A stretch of DNA of 64,000 bases from Parambassis ranga. Its lineage: Eukaryota; Chordata; Actinopteri; Ambassidae. Positions 11,601 through 26,600 of the stretch are shown here, in pieces; positions within the stretch are counted from its first letter, which is position 1; each line of letters starts with the position of its first letter. The notes beneath the pieces were generated by a model. It was given only the letters and a program-made list of their open reading frames with translations. It ran no database searches and was not told where the DNA came from. Location: assembly GCF_900634625.1 (NCBI RefSeq), contig NC_041030.1, positions 3,162,001 through 3,226,000 of the forward strand. The letters run 5' to 3'. The translations under genes were made by a program, and so were the position numbers.

Positions 11601-14600
11601 TGTTTTCACCTGTGACATTTGGATTATCTGTGTTCTGAAGATTGCCTCTTAAATTTACCCTGTGCGTCACAGCTCCTGTTTTCCCAACTGGACCTTTGGC
11701 TGCCATGGCATTACACTCGCATGAGTATTTATTTCCCTGTGGCATTTTCTGGGTTGCCGTTGGTTACCAAGCTGTTTTCCTAGATCCTTAGAGATTCAAA
11801 GAGTGTTTCGATTTAACACCCTGGTTGGTCAGCAGCTGTACTAAGCCGTTTTTTCTCCTTTTACCTCCTCAGATGTGTGGAGAAGAGTGCAGTAAACCCT
11901 GCAAGGTTCTCAAAGTTAAGCAAATAAAGCCTGTTGACACAGACCTCCTCGAGTTCCCAAATTCTTTCCATCATATTCTAGTACAGTTAAGAGAGGCTTA
12001 ATCCAATAAAACCCACTCTTCGTCTGTTTTGTGCACTGCCTCTTTTGAATCTGAGTATGTGTGTGTGTATGCATTGGGGAGGCAGTGGTGGGTGGGGGGT
12101 TAAGTAAGTTCCTGTGAAGGAGTGGCCAGCTGCAGCCTCCGTTGTTCAGGCCACAAGGGAACACTGGGAGTGTTTTTGGGGTCATGAAGCAGCTACATTC
12201 CAGACTTGAATTCTCAGATGGGAGCACTCATTCCTCAGTCTGTTCTGAGCCATAACCCACCTCCACTGATTTCCCTGTGCCACTTATCCTCAGCCCTTTA
12301 AGCATAATGTCCCTGAAACACCGGTACTAATTAAAGCGGCTGGTGTCTGTAGCTGGCCAGCAGAACACGTATCAATGCCCCTCTTGTGTCGTGTGGAAGC
12401 GTCACTTACCAGTGAGCCACAAGTCACAGGAGACCAGACTGAGTGTGCCCTTTCCTTGATGCCTTATGTTCTCACGCCGCTCATGTTGTGACTTTAGCAT
12501 GGCCTTGTTAGGATCTTGTACAGCTAATGGTGATGAAAGTGAAGTGTGCTGAGTGCTATGCTGCCTGCTCTAATTACCTGCAGAAATGATCCAAAGTCCC
12601 TTTTATGGATTGAATGATTTAAGGGAAGATGAAAGTTTACTGTAGTTCTATGGGCTTTAGTTAGTATATTCTTTAATAATTTAGTTTGCAGATGCTAGCA
12701 AATGGGAAAGTACCTCATCTTGATGCACATAGCGTATACTAGCATATATAAATGATGCTAACTTCTTCCAGCTTCTGGCAAGGGTCCTGCAGGTGTTGCT
12801 GAGGGGTGAGTGTACTTACCCTGCTCAGCTGTGTTGCCACATCTTTATTTGGATAGATTGATTACAGGACTCTGTGCATTCATAGTAAGGCACATTTGCT
12901 TGACATCCCCCAGATACAACACATGGTAACCGAACATATGATTTTATTACACAACAATCCAATCTTGGGGGTCAATACAGCCACATTAGGAGGTCAACAT
13001 CAGGAGGTAGGCTGCGGATGACTAGGGATATCAAAGACTTTCACTGTGGAGTCTAGGGTCCGAGTCCCCCTGACAGTGTGAGCTGTTTTGTTTTCACCCA
13101 CGATTGGAGTTAAGCATTAAAAACTACTGTTTGAGTCCTTGAAAACAAAGCATGTGTGTATTTTCCTCTATGTGTTCGTTCCCGTTTTAATGCCTAACCT
13201 CAATCAGTGATGAGATGATGAACTGACAAATTGCTTGCTTGAATTCTGCCTTTTTGTCGCATGCAGCGAGTCAAGTGGATCATAGAACTGAATTTGAATA
13301 GGCCAGCTCAAATATCAGCTTTTCTGACATGAATATTTGAAAACCTCACTTGTTGTGCACTATTGACAAGATGCCTGCAGCCTGAGTCAGATATCAACAC
13401 ACAAAGATAATCTAATCCAGTGAATAAAGTACCTAACAAATCAATGTGCATCATCATGTTGATGCAAAATCCTGTAATATTACCATGGAGAGTTGATATT
13501 GATTAGCACATTGATGCTTTAAGTGATCTAAAACAAACAGGGAATCTCAGGGAAATCAGAAAACCCTCTGCTGCTCAGTATATGTGAGGGAGCATGATTG
13601 TGCATATACTGCATCAAACAGAAAATGCCAGTTTATAGCAGTACAGTTTTACAAATGATGAATATGCAAATATGTTCATGTTCTGCTATAATAGCAATGA
13701 CAAATTGCCTGCGTTTTCCAGTGAGTCCTGAATTATTCCAACCAGTCTCTCTGAAATATGGTCATTGGAGCAGTGGCTGAAAGTTGGATACTAAATCTGT
13801 GCGGGACTGCCTTCAAAGGGAAGGCTGTTGTGTCCCCTGCCACGTTGCGGTGTGGAAATCACAGTGGGCACGTGCACAGAGGCCCGATCTGAAATTACAG
13901 GCCTCCATCCACTCTTTGCAATCTGAGGCTTGCAGGCAGCAGGACTGGCATGATGTCTCCAGTCCTCCGACCCTGGAGCCCCAACACCACAAGCTGCTGC
14001 TGCTGCTGCTGTAGTACTCCTGTCTCTGTGGCAAACAAGCCTCCTGTCTTTTCTCTCCAACAAACCTAATTAACTTTCCCTCTCGGCCAAATGCTTCTGC
14101 CTCTCTTCTACCACAGCTGTGCATTTTGAAGAGCTCTCACTGCTTTGAATAGAGTGTTTGGATACTGACTATCCAGTGCCAGTTTGCAGCACCTGAACTC
14201 TGAGTTTGCTTTAAAGTCAAACTTCAGCATATTACAGTCTGACTGGCCTGCTTTAGGGTTGCAGAGGTGTGTGTGTGTGTGAGAGTGTGTGTAAAGTCTG
14301 GAGCAGGTGCTACAGAGAGGAAGACTTTCTTTGCATCTTGACTGCAGATAATCTCTCCGGGGAGAAGAAGAGAGTATCTGCAAGATGGAGTTTAAAAACT
14401 AGGTTTCTTTGTTTACTACACAGCCGCTGCACGTTTCTGTCTTTGTGCACATCGTGAATGCTGCGAAAATGTTACAAAAGCAGATATGTATGAATTCCTG
14501 TGGCAGCGTGAACTTTGCTAACAGCAGCACTGCAGTATTGTGCAATGAGGTTGTGAAGTGGGTCATCCTTGCTATAGCACTGAAGCTCCTTTTAGCTCTC

Positions 14601-17600
14601 TGAGGAGGAATGTTTGAAAAGTATTGCAGGGATTTCACTGTCCCTGTGACACATTTCTATCCCATGTGGGCATAAAACATTGAAAAAAAATAGAAGATAC
14701 CTGTATAAAGGTATGAATGCCTCCTTTGTGATTTATTCAGTAACCTATCCAAGGGTCTGTTGAAAAGTTGGATGCAGTTCTCCACTTCTTTTCACTGCTG
14801 TCACAGTAAGTCCAGTTTATTCAGGTGCAGCTTTCTTTTCACTGGAATACGAATATTGTTTTTTTTGTCTGTGTTTCATAGTGATGTTACTGTAAACAAG
14901 CAGCAGAATCCTTGCAGTCAGTATGATCTTTTTAACCCTATTAAAGTTGCATCTGGTGTTGGTGTTTCAGCATTAGCTACTTTGAATGACGAGCATTTGG
15001 CTGCTCATGGATCTTTCAGTCCTCCCTGGCAGGCAGAGCTACCTTAATTGTTGCATGCCTCTAGAACGTGCCTCGCTAATGGGGCTGTTGGAGTTCCAAT
15101 CAGTCAGCACTGTGTCCCCCCCCCCTCTCTGATATCTTGGCTCTAACAAGCAGGGGCCAGCCTTTATGATGCAACAAACTGCTTTGTTTTGGTTGTGCCA
15201 CTCAGGAGGCCGAAGGGATGATATCTTGCTTTCATGCCTCTTTCTGTGCCGTCTGATGTCAAAGCGGGATCCAGCAGAGATGATGTTTTTACGTTAATAT
15301 CTGCTGTGGGTGTCACCGGGATGGTCCTGTGAAAACAACAGGCGTGATGAAAAATGACAGCCATGCAGTGAGAGAGTAATTTCTCAGACTGTGACAACCT
15401 AATTCAAGCAGAGAATCTTGTTTTTGATGTTACTCCAGGAAAACCTCAATGGCGGGGTTTGTTTTGTTTGATGCCATTACAGATGCTGCTATACTCCAGT
15501 AAAGTGGATCAGCTAACACTCGATCATAGCTGCTAATCCTCTTCGACATCGCTGCTGAGCAGGTAGAAGGTCCCGTATAGATTGCAGTCATGGTGGGGCT
15601 TTTCCTGTAAAACTCCAGAGATTTGCATAATAGGAGCTTATTGCTCATTCCCTGGATTCAGTGAGGATTGAAGCGGGAATGCCACCATCTTTTCATTGAA
15701 GGGATCCAAGGGCTGACTCATTGTGAGTTGTCCCACAAGTCTATAGAGGTGATTTGGGAAACCAGAGCAGCAGTGGTCTAATACTTCAAATGAGTCATCA
15801 TCCATGTGCCGGCCCCTCCCCCTAACCCCACTTCGACCTTCCATCCTACCATCTTTACTGCCCAGCGCTGGGTCTTGATGCTTGAAAGATTTACCCATTC
15901 AAACTAAAACAAGCAGTATTTTGCTGCATGCTGCTGGCCTTCTCTTTGCTCCCCTCTGTTCCTTAATCTTTATTTTGGCTTTAGAACAAGTGCTGGAAAC
16001 TCCTGGCAAGGAAAAGGAACCTCTAACAGAGGGAGATGTGAGCACCTTGTCACCATATGGGGCTTGGAATTCCACAGCGTTGCTCTCTAATCTCCACAAC
16101 ATGTTAGGAATCTGAAGCTCTTGTTTTTCAGGACGAAAAAATAGCAGTCCGCCTACCACGTGGCTTCCCTTTTTGGAGTGCAAGCGTGAAAGTGGCATTT
16201 GTAGCACCCCTGTAGCACTTTGACTTTCATAACACGCACATGCATGCACACACATATGGGTAATGTACTGTGTCTGTGCAGTCGTGGCTATGGGAAGCTG
16301 GAAATACTTTCATCTGCTATTTCAATTTTCTTACAGTTACTGTTATTCCTCCGTGCCGCTACTGCATGAGGCGGGAGCAGATGTGGATTTGAGTAGGAAG
16401 AGCTTCTGATTTGCAGCTGACGAGGTGTCACCTCTGCTCAAGTAAAGTAGTGCCAGGCTGTCCCTGCAGTGCGCTGCAGGGGTGTGAAGCAGTTGAACTT
16501 TTCTATTGTTTACGGAGGTCTTTTACTAACTTGCTAAAAGTCTGCTGGTGATTCAAGGCTGTCTGCTTCCCCAACTTTAACCCATTTAACCAACTACAGG
16601 GAAAGAGTCTGCAATGTTTTGTGTTAGTTTACAGTTAGTTTTGAGGCCCTGGAGCAGTTTTATATTTTTATATCCATCTGCATTTAAATGATTAAAATAG
16701 AATCTCTTCTGTCTGATGTAAGAAGGAGCCATGTATGGCTTCAGTTAGAAGCAGCACTGATGACTGCATCATTCACGCTGTGAGATTTCGTTATTAGTGT
16801 GGGCATCAAATGTGGAATTTCTCAGGGTTGAGGCTTTTAGGGTGGGGGTCCTTTGGCTTCTTATTACACGACACACTAAGCTATGCATAAACACAGCGAG
16901 TCATCATTTTCTTTCCCAGTGTGCGGAGAATCATTTGCGGTGGTGTTTCTCTTTGCATCCTTGAATCATAATCTGGGACAGGCTGTTCTCGGTTTGAAGC
17001 ATTCCTCAGGTTTTAGCTGAGCTCTTCACATATCATCCTTTCCTAGGTCTTTGTTCACTGCATCACTGACCGGGAAGGGGGGTAAAAAAAAAAAGTTGTT
17101 TTCATCAGTTTGAGATATTGCCTAGTTTTTTCCTGAGGGCAGTGGACTAATGGGCTTTGGTCTGTGGAATCCACTCTAGTGTTTTCTCCCTCATTGGGCC
17201 ATTTGCTGAGGCCCCAGTGGGGCAGACAACAATAGGCTTCATATGAAATATTCACCATGACTGGGGCATTCCAGCAAGCAGTTGATGTGTTCACAGCAGT
17301 TTTAGTGGTTAGATAAAAATCTGCTACGATTGAAGAGAAAAACACAACCTCAGTGTTTCCAGGGATCCAAAATAAGATTGAGTGTTCATTTGTTATTGGA
17401 TGGTGCCTGCCCGCTATCTATCTAACCGCTTCTCTGGCACGCAATTCTTATGGCTCTGTCTCGTCTCAGTCAGGATTTCAGCCTAATGAAATGAGGGGGC
17501 ATCTGGAGTCCTGAATTAGGAGTGAAACAATTGTTACATATCTTATTTATTTGCTGAAATTGCTATGGCAGAGGGACCCTGGCTCACAGCTCTGCCAGTC

Positions 17601-20600
17601 TTATGCTCCACAGTGCTCAGGTTGTAGCAGCCTGGATATAGTGTGCAGATGCTCGGAGTAATTGCAGTGAAATCTGGGGATGTCTCAGACAAGGGGAGGG
17701 AGATGTTGTGAGTCCCTTTATAGACATGGGGGTCTATCTCTCTCTCTCTCTCTCTTACTTTGTGTTCCCAGTTTGGCTGTCAAACACAAATTCATTCTGA
17801 TCAGGAAACTGCTTGCATGGGTGAGCTGATGCAGACCTGAGAAGTCAGGTGTAGAGCAAGTGCACATAAATGCAGGTGAATCACTGCCTGCTGGCTCTGA
17901 TGAATACATGGGCTTGACCAGTATAGATTTGTTTTTCATATCTTAGACAAAAAACTGAGCCGAAAAGATTTTAAGGAAGGAGAAGACCTGGCATGCTTTA
18001 ATGTTTATGCCGAGATCAGCATGAGAAGTTTGTTTTTTTGTGCAATAAACTGCACTAATTGCAAAAGTGATGGGTGGAATATATTCACTATTCCAAAGAA
18101 AGAAGCTTCAGATATGCATAATTAGCCATTAGCATCTAGTCACAGCACAGGAATTTGATAAGACAATGGATTGTTTTGCACAGAAATACAGATCAGGATT
18201 GAAATGTAATTTACAAGTTGTAGTAAAAGTGACGTAAATGAATATATTTTTTCATACACATCATTGATTGATGCCTCAGGAATACAGTATGTCAGCAGGC
18301 AGGCAGAGGTGTTTCCCAGACACAGTGCAGTACGCCTCAGACCACCTTTGTGTATGAATGCTTGCATTCCTGCTGAGCCATAAAAGAAGAGGACATTGGC
18401 TGAGGCCACAAAAGCACAGGATGTTAGCATGTATTGTAGTTAATTCTGTTGGTGCTGGTCCAGCCCTCCAAGTTAGTTTCTTACGCAGTGCTTTTGTAAC
18501 CTCTGCAATCCTGTGTGCCTGTGTGAAAAGCTGACTAGGACCTTTTGAGAAAACTTGCATATCTGCCTCTTTTCTAGCAGTGTAAAGCTGACAAAAAAAG
18601 CCCTGTGGTTATATTGCATTTTCCCAGAGAAAGATTTGTCTTCGATTGTGTGCCTGCTTTTCTTTTGCCAAAGCTGCCTTCTTACAGCTCTTTCTCATGG
18701 AGGATTATTGGAGAAGCCTGTCACCGTCCGCTACATTTTTTTTATAGCTGCAAATAAAAAGTGCTGTGGCAGTGGTGTGTGTGTGTGTGTGTGTGATGTG
18801 CACTGTGTTTGGAGTAGAGTGCATTGGCTACTGCTGACAAAAATATCTTGTGAGAAACAGTATTAGCATGTTAGCCTATATATTTAGACTTTCATTAAAA
18901 ATGAGATATTTTCCATTCAGCCTTGATATGAAGGACCACAGCCAGAGGTTATTGGAATAATTATAAAAACTGATGTCTTACTCTGCAGATTATTCCACTG
19001 TGCCTGCAGCCTGAGGATGGTGTGTAAACCCTGCAGTAAAAGCAGCCTCACCCTACTTTAAAGAGCTGCTAACACACCTCAAACAACTTCATAACTCTTG
19101 CTTCATGAGATGATTTTAGTGTGGGGGTGCCAGATCAGGATCCAACATTGTAGTGACTTAGTTCTGGGCCCCACTTCAATGCTGCAGAACTCACAACATG
19201 TGGCAGTGGCACCCCCTCTTTACAAAAAAAAAGAAAAAGGAAAAAAGTTCTCCACACTGCCAGACTGGCTGTAGTCATCTCACACCCTGTGCTCTATTTT
19301 AAGCCTTCAGACAGAGAGGCCTGCTCTCCCATCCTTGAGTGGACCCCACGCTCTCTGTGTGGGCTAGAACATGGGCCTCTGCTCGCCCAAGACAGTCACA
19401 CACACACATGCACACACAAAGCAGCTCCTGCCAGCTGGTGCAAAGGTAACAACAGAGGTAACCTCCCAGATGGTGTGGCCTTAGTAAACCTCTGCCCTGA
19501 CTACACTGGAAGTCTGCAGAGGATGCTCATTAAAGTTTACTTTCTTGCAGCTGAGTTGATGTGTTTGTCAGGCCTGTTCCAGTGGGTCAACACACACACA
19601 CACACTGCTCAGAACAGTTTCCTTTATATTTCCAGTCCATGAAGTTTGACAGATTTCTTTATGGACTTCTTGCTCTCATGAACCAGATTGTAGCAGCAGC
19701 ATCAGCGTGGTTGCTCTTCCAAATATAAATAGTCATACAGCAGCAGCAGTCTCATACACTAGAAACTGTACCAGCTAGCCTCTCCTGTTGTCATGAACCT
19801 ACCAGGGTGGGGTTGGATTCCACAGTGGGCAGACAGCAGGAAAATGACTAGCACCCATGTTTCCTTCCCGTCAGCTCGTAATGCTGTGCCAGCAATCCGC
19901 CACTTACTATTACAGTAAGATAAACAAGTAGTAGACAGGGTTAAGGACATCGTCTGTCCCCCACGATGCTGATATTAATATGAGTTGTCACAGCTTATTG
20001 ACTTAGCTTTTCCCATTCACAGTGTTGCTGGTGTGCATTTTGTTAAATATTGACTTACTCCAAATGTTAACGTGTAACGTTTCCAGCCACAAGAGAGTAA
20101 TATGCTGTATCCTGGTTTCAGGTTTCATCATGACTCTGGAAAGTACCTTTCTCAATTAAGAGAGGAAGATGAGACTAAACTGATTTAGCATGGCTGCATC
20201 GCATCAGAATTGAGGGTAATCAGATGGCTGGCGCTCACCGGACATCCTCTGTCTAACACAGACAAAAACACACAAACCTCTCAGTGTTCCTGATAATCAG
20301 AGCGGTAGACAGGCAGGCGCACAGGCTCTATCAGCTGCTACTGCAGTCTCTTCAGGTTAGCCTGAAGCACCACTCACTGAAGTGTCCGATGATGGCTGTT
20401 GTTCTTTGCATAATTGCTTTTAGATTACCCACATTCCCCTGGGTTAACATAGTTGTGGTGAGGAGCTGCCTATAACAAAGTGGAAGTCTGGAGGTCCTTG
20501 AGGAGGTTTCTAGGAGGTCTACAAGAAAACGAGTGCGTGTTTACTGTTTTCATCACTCACTCTAAATTAGCCTCAGTGGAGTTTATGTCACTGTGACTGA

Positions 20601-23600
20601 TACAGACATGGGCATCACTTTTTAAAACTGTCACCTCGTAATGAACAGGAGGAGAGGGGCCACTTCTGCAGCAATGTGCAGCAACATCGATGTGTAAGGA
20701 TCATACATTGGCTTTTGTGATGGTGAGGTCTAACATGTACAGCAGAACTCCAATATTAACCCGAATAAGAGCATATTTGGAATATGACACTATTTTCTTA
20801 TAGGTCATAATAGATTTAAGACATAAGAAGTATGCTGACCTTAGTCGAATTATTACAGCATGGAAGCGCCTTGAATGTACTGTAGTACTTTGACAGCATT
20901 TTGTGGCAGTTCCAGTGGGGAATGATTTTTTAAAGCACGACATACAGCAATGTTCTCTTTGAACTAGACCATCACTGCTCTTTCCTACCAGTCCTGGTTG
21001 TAGAGGTTCACCCCAACTCTTAGGTGGACTTGGCAGACATGAGATGCTAACGCTAACAAGTCTTATGGCACTATTTGTGATTTTCTAGAGTTCTCGTGTT
21101 TTTTAAGAATGTGAATGAGGGTGAGGGTTGTCAATATATAAGGGTAGCATAGATTAATAAAAAAAACAATGCAACACATTTTAGACTTCATGGAAATAGT
21201 TACTGATAATAATGTGCTGACCTCATAACGTTTGTTGCTACTAGTGTTTGTTTCTGGTTGAGTCAATATATTCTAGTGAACATGCAGGAACATTACTGTA
21301 GCTGCAGAGCATGTAAACACATTTAGAATATTGCCTTAACGTTAATATGGACAAAATGTGGTTTACATGTAAACATAGTGACTGTGCAGCTTTGCCGAGT
21401 CCCTCATTCTGATGTCACAGTGGCCTGTTGGTTTCAATAGGTAATCAAATCGGTAATGAATAGCACCTGGCCAGTCATGTGCAAGTGTATAAAGCTCCGC
21501 CCATTTCTGTGGTGTGACTCCGCACTGTGTGCCCACGCCGTTTCCTGTTGTTTACTTATTTTCCTTTTTTTCCACACACTTACATAGCATGCATTTGCAC
21601 ACACCACAGCTTATTTTAATACCTCATCTTTGTTCATTATTTTTGTTTTAAAAGTGAAACATGACATGGTCCTAAGTATTCAGAGCCTTTGCTGTGACTC
21701 ATATATTGAACTCAGGTGCGTCCATTTCTTCTGATCATCCTTCAGATGGTTCTACAGCTTCATCTGAGTCCAGCTGTGTTTGATGATACTGATTGGACTT
21801 GATGAGGAAAGACACACACCTGTCTGTATAAGACCTTACAGCTCACAGTGCATGTTAGAGCAAAGAGGATCCCCAAATCCAGGTGTGAAAGAGACTTGTG
21901 GCAGTATTACATCTAAAGGGTGCTTCTACTAAATACTGAGCCATAATAAATGTTACTGCACAGCATTGACAGTCGTTTTGTTGTTGGCTTTCATTTTTGT
22001 TTTGTTTCCGAAGTGTTTGTTTAAAGTTCGATTGTCATGCTTGTGCTGTTGCATTGAACGTTGTGGACAAAAGTGCAAAATCAAGGACCTCAAAGCAGAA
22101 AATCTGAAGCATTTAATGTAAATCTGTATGAGCAGGGATGTCTGATAGTGGGTAAGTGAGCAGCTCAGTGTGGTTTTAGGGGGGGGGTTGTGAATCAGGA
22201 GCAGCTCTTACTGTTGTCCCAGAGGACTCAGATGGGCTGGGTTGAAATTTCCTTCCTGTAGGGAGTCATGTCTTTTAGCAGAGTTGGGATGTTATCTGTC
22301 ATCCAAACTACCCTGACCTATCTCCTAATAGGACAGTTTGTAGTCTGTGGGCTGTCATCACTCCTCTACCAGCTACCGGCTATTTTTGGGCAAGATCCTG
22401 TTTACTGGATACACAAATCTTCAGAAGTCAGCGTTTCCTTTTGTACAGAAAGCAGCCGAGGATACTGGAGAGGAGGAGGGGGGTGTCATCATGGGGCTGA
22501 TATGGATAGAGATGTGTTTATGTATGTGTGCGTGTTTGGTTGATTAAAGGCTGGGCGGGGTAGGGTGTGGGGGGGGTGTTAGCCAGATGCTAGGCCTGCA
22601 GCTGGCTGGCTGTGTGGGAGGGGAGCTACATTGAAAAGCAGCAGTGCCAGCAAAGTGGGGCTTAGCCAGACACTGAGAGGAGATAATCCATATTTCATCT
22701 GCATCCTCCTCTTCCTCCCAACCACCTGCAGAGCAACACAACGCAGAGCCCAGAGCATGAATAGTGCATGACAGAGAACGAAAATTTGGGAACATTTTAT
22801 CAGAGGAAAAAGATGGCCTTTCACTTTCATCACATCAGGGACGGAGAGTTACCAAGCTTAAAAAAAAAAGTCTTTCAGCTCCGCCCACTCACTCACCCAC
22901 CCACCCAACCTAGGCTTTCCTCTGCATTTAAAATCTAAACTCTGCTACATTTACCCAACGAAAGCCACACTTCATTGTGAATGAGCCACAGCTTCAAAGA
23001 CTTTAAACCCATTCTCTTGCTGAAGCTGTACTCTGTGCTAATTTAACATGCAAAGTAAAAGGCACACTACCAAAACTATATTTGAGATATCTTGCATTGT
23101 TTTAAATATTCATGATCAGCTCAGAGCTTTGAAAGTGAGCTTAAAACTTACTCACCTCACTCACTTATTTATCCCTGCTCAATATTCAGAGGAAATCAGG
23201 TAGAATTGTTTCCTTCTAAATGAGTTTTTGTTTTTTGTGAAGCTATTAATCTGATTAAAAATCTTAACTGTAACACAATCACATCTGTAGCAAACCAATA
23301 CAGATCCTGTTCGGATCCAATTTAGCCCTCTTCTAGAAGCAGTAGAATACATTAGGTCAGGGATGGGCAATTGCTTTTTTTGCGAGGACCACATGGACTT
23401 TCATAAGAAAAGCAAAGGACCACAAATTGGAGACCACTGGCAGTCTCTACTTTCATAAATATACTCTTGTTACATTTGTATCATTTGCTGTCATTTGCTG
23501 CTTACTCCTCTGTCCTCTCCTCTCCATACCCTGTGTGTGTGTCCATGTCTTTGAGTGTGTGTTGGTTGTATGTTGAAGCATACTCCTGCACACACAGTGC

Positions 23601-26600
23601 AGTGGAGCACAGATGATGTGAGGATATTTTTACTCAAGAAAACACTTTTTTTTTTAAAAGTATCAAATTCCAAAGTTCTGAAAGTCGGGCAAGAACTGTG
23701 CTTTTTAAGAGCAGATGAATGAAATCAGCGGCAGCACCGCAGTAACATCTGGATGCACCGTGGAGTTTCCGCACGCTTTACCATACATTTCTGCATAGTC
23801 GCGCAGCATTTTTAAAGTGTAGACAGCATGACAGTGTTTCTCCAAAGAGTAAATGGGACGACCGCAGTACTGCACAGTCGTTTGTGGGCTGGACTGGTCC
23901 ACCGGCCCCATTGAAGTCGCAACAGGGGCCGGGTTCATTTGTGATGGCTTCGCCTTCCTCTGTCTCTCTCTCTCTAAGTACATTTTGAGCCTTGTCATGA
24001 AAAACGCTCTTTGTGTCGACTCAGTGTTTTACACTGTGAGATGAGAGGGAGCTGTGTCTTTGTCTCGGAGTGATGTGGAGGGCATTGTGTCTGTGTACTC
24101 TGGTTGACCTGCAGACTTGAGAATTGTGGTTGTGTTTAACAGTAAGCTCTGACTATAAACTGCTGAGGGACCCTGTGTGTTTGTGTAGAGGTCTGTTTTA
24201 AAATTCAGCTAGCATTCAGCAATATTATACTACATTTAAAATCCACATGAAACACTTAGAGGTCAGTGCATACACGTATGTGATTCACAGACAGAGAGGG
24301 TCACCTTTGTGACTTCATAAATAAAGGTTGTCTCAGGTGTCCTGATAAATTTATCCAACAGCTAAATGCCTCCTTCATACACGCACATACATTTAGCCTC
24401 CCCTTATCTCTTGACCCGAGGAAGGTTAGCAGTAAATTGGCAGGGGTTTCTCCATCGGCTGGTTCTTGCGACTCCTTTTGACGCTGCACTGCTGCCCACA
24501 AAATGAGCCCAATTCTTTAACATACGGTTGGCACCAGGCCATAAAAAATATCCCCAGAGGGCAGTTAATCACATTTGACCAAGTGTGTATTTGAAAAGCA
24601 GTCGCCGTTATTGTGATGGACTGTGTTAGCGCTGTGATGTGTGAACGTTTTTTTTTCTTTCCAGGGGTGGTTTGTGTGCCTTATTGTTATAGGTTTTGGG
24701 GCCTCCTGTTCAGATGAGGAGTAGTTTAATTTGTTCCAAAATGTCTTAACTAGAGAAAGCACAAGTTGTGTCAGTCATAGGCTTGTGTTATTCAAAGGAA
24801 AAAAATGATGGTATTGTTTTGATGACCTAACCCTACCCGCATTCCCTACCATCGCAGTCCCACAGGAGGATGTTTAGTATCTTTTCCAAGACAGTGAAAG
24901 AATCCTGCTAAGCCTGTTAGTAGTCCTCCGCTATAAGTGCCTCAGGCTTTACTGTTTTCTACACAGAAAGAAAGCCGGTAATGGAGGGGAAAAGGGAGGG
25001 GGGAAAATTCTCTTAAATGGGAGACCCTGCGGCTGCACATGCAGACAGTTTTTGGAGGACGGGTGTCGAGGGGACAATAAGTGCTGAACTGGTAGCTTGA
25101 CAGGAAGTGAAACATATGTCCCCTTTCCAACTCCCTAAATCTCCAGTAGACCTCACATGAACTGAGCTCTTGGCAAGGCTTGTCTCACAGCCTCCTCCGC
25201 ATCTCCCCCCTCCCTCCCCCCTCCAGTCACCAGTCCTCTGACAGACTCATGCTGACAGTGATCCAGAGGCTGCTGCAGGGGAGGGGCGCAGCAAACAAAC
25301 TACCCTCCAGGAAGCCCAGAGATGCACCATCATAGCAAGTCCACCCCCTGCCTGGCATCCATCGCTTGTGACAAGCCATTAGTCAGCCTCTCCCTCTCTT
25401 TGCTGCACCCACTGTCCAAATAATCAGACCTGGGCTCTAATCTCTGACCCCTCTTTATTGTTTTAGTTGCTGCGCTGGCTCTGAGCTTTTTTTATTATTT
25501 ATAATCCACCTGCCTCTCTTTGGAGACTTACTAAAAATCTGCACCACTTGTTTATCTTTTCGCTGCTCAAATCATGCCCCGAATTCCACATTCAGTCTGA
25601 TTTCCTGGATATTTGACTCCTAATCTGACTGCAGGCCATGAGTTACTATGTGAAAACATGTGGTATGTGAGTCTGTGTGTTTGTATTGTGTATAATTCAT
25701 AGCATATGTAAGAAATTATCCAAGGTTTCAAAACATCTCCTGGCCAATTTGCATGGGAATATCAGCCTTTTCCAGAGATTATGGGGGGTGTTCAATGTTG
25801 CCGGGAGGGTCGAGCTGGGGTTTCCATCTGTCACCAGATTGTTGTTTCTCAGAGGGAAAACATGGCTGCGATGCCCTGTCGGGAAGCAATCAAGACTGAG
25901 TCTGTCAGTCGGCATGGCTAAGTTTTGTTCTGTCTCTAGGCGCTGGTGCAAAAGGAACAAAAGGGCACATCCATTGAGGGTGGTGCAGGGGGCGAGGGAG
26001 GGAGATGAGATTGGGGGTTTCTGGGAAGAGGTAGAAAAAGCAGGCCTGGGGTGGGAAATGATGGAGGCGTCTGAAACCAGGAGACCAAGCGTGAAAGAGA
26101 TGAGAGAGAAAGAGAGAGAGAGAGAGGAGAAGCCCAGATTTGGCCCAGGATCAGTCACCAGAGGAGAGATTAAGGTCCCATCGATGCCAGCTGCATCATC
26201 AGGACTTTGGCCCTCTCCTGTTAGTTATTTGTGTGCTTTACCCATTTAAACAGCTGAAGGATTTTTAAATTTGATACACAAATTCACACACAAAGTCTAC
26301 ACACCACACACCAGTCAGCTGGACTACCAATTATTCCAGAGTTTGAACCTCTGCCCTGGCTGTAACCGAGAGCCTGACTGGTCTTGGATCTGACTGAATG
26401 CCCCCCTTTTCCCCCCTTTTTTTTGTACCCTGGGATAGCATGCTGTTTTGGGCCTTTGCCACGCATTGTCAGCCTCTCTAGTTCCTCTTCCTTTGCTTGA
26501 CTTCCCGTCTGCCTCTGCTGAATCCCACAAACAAGCCTTGTTTTGGCTGGATGTTTGGATCACACGGCACACAGTTCATAGTTGTTTTTTCACCCTACAC

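Noticed and set aside
25677..26249. Longest open frame in intron 1 (190 codons, +), with a 153-codon frame on the other strand
   Set aside because: No domain is recognisable, the second half follows a GA-rich low-complexity run, and open frames on both strands point to base composition rather than coding.
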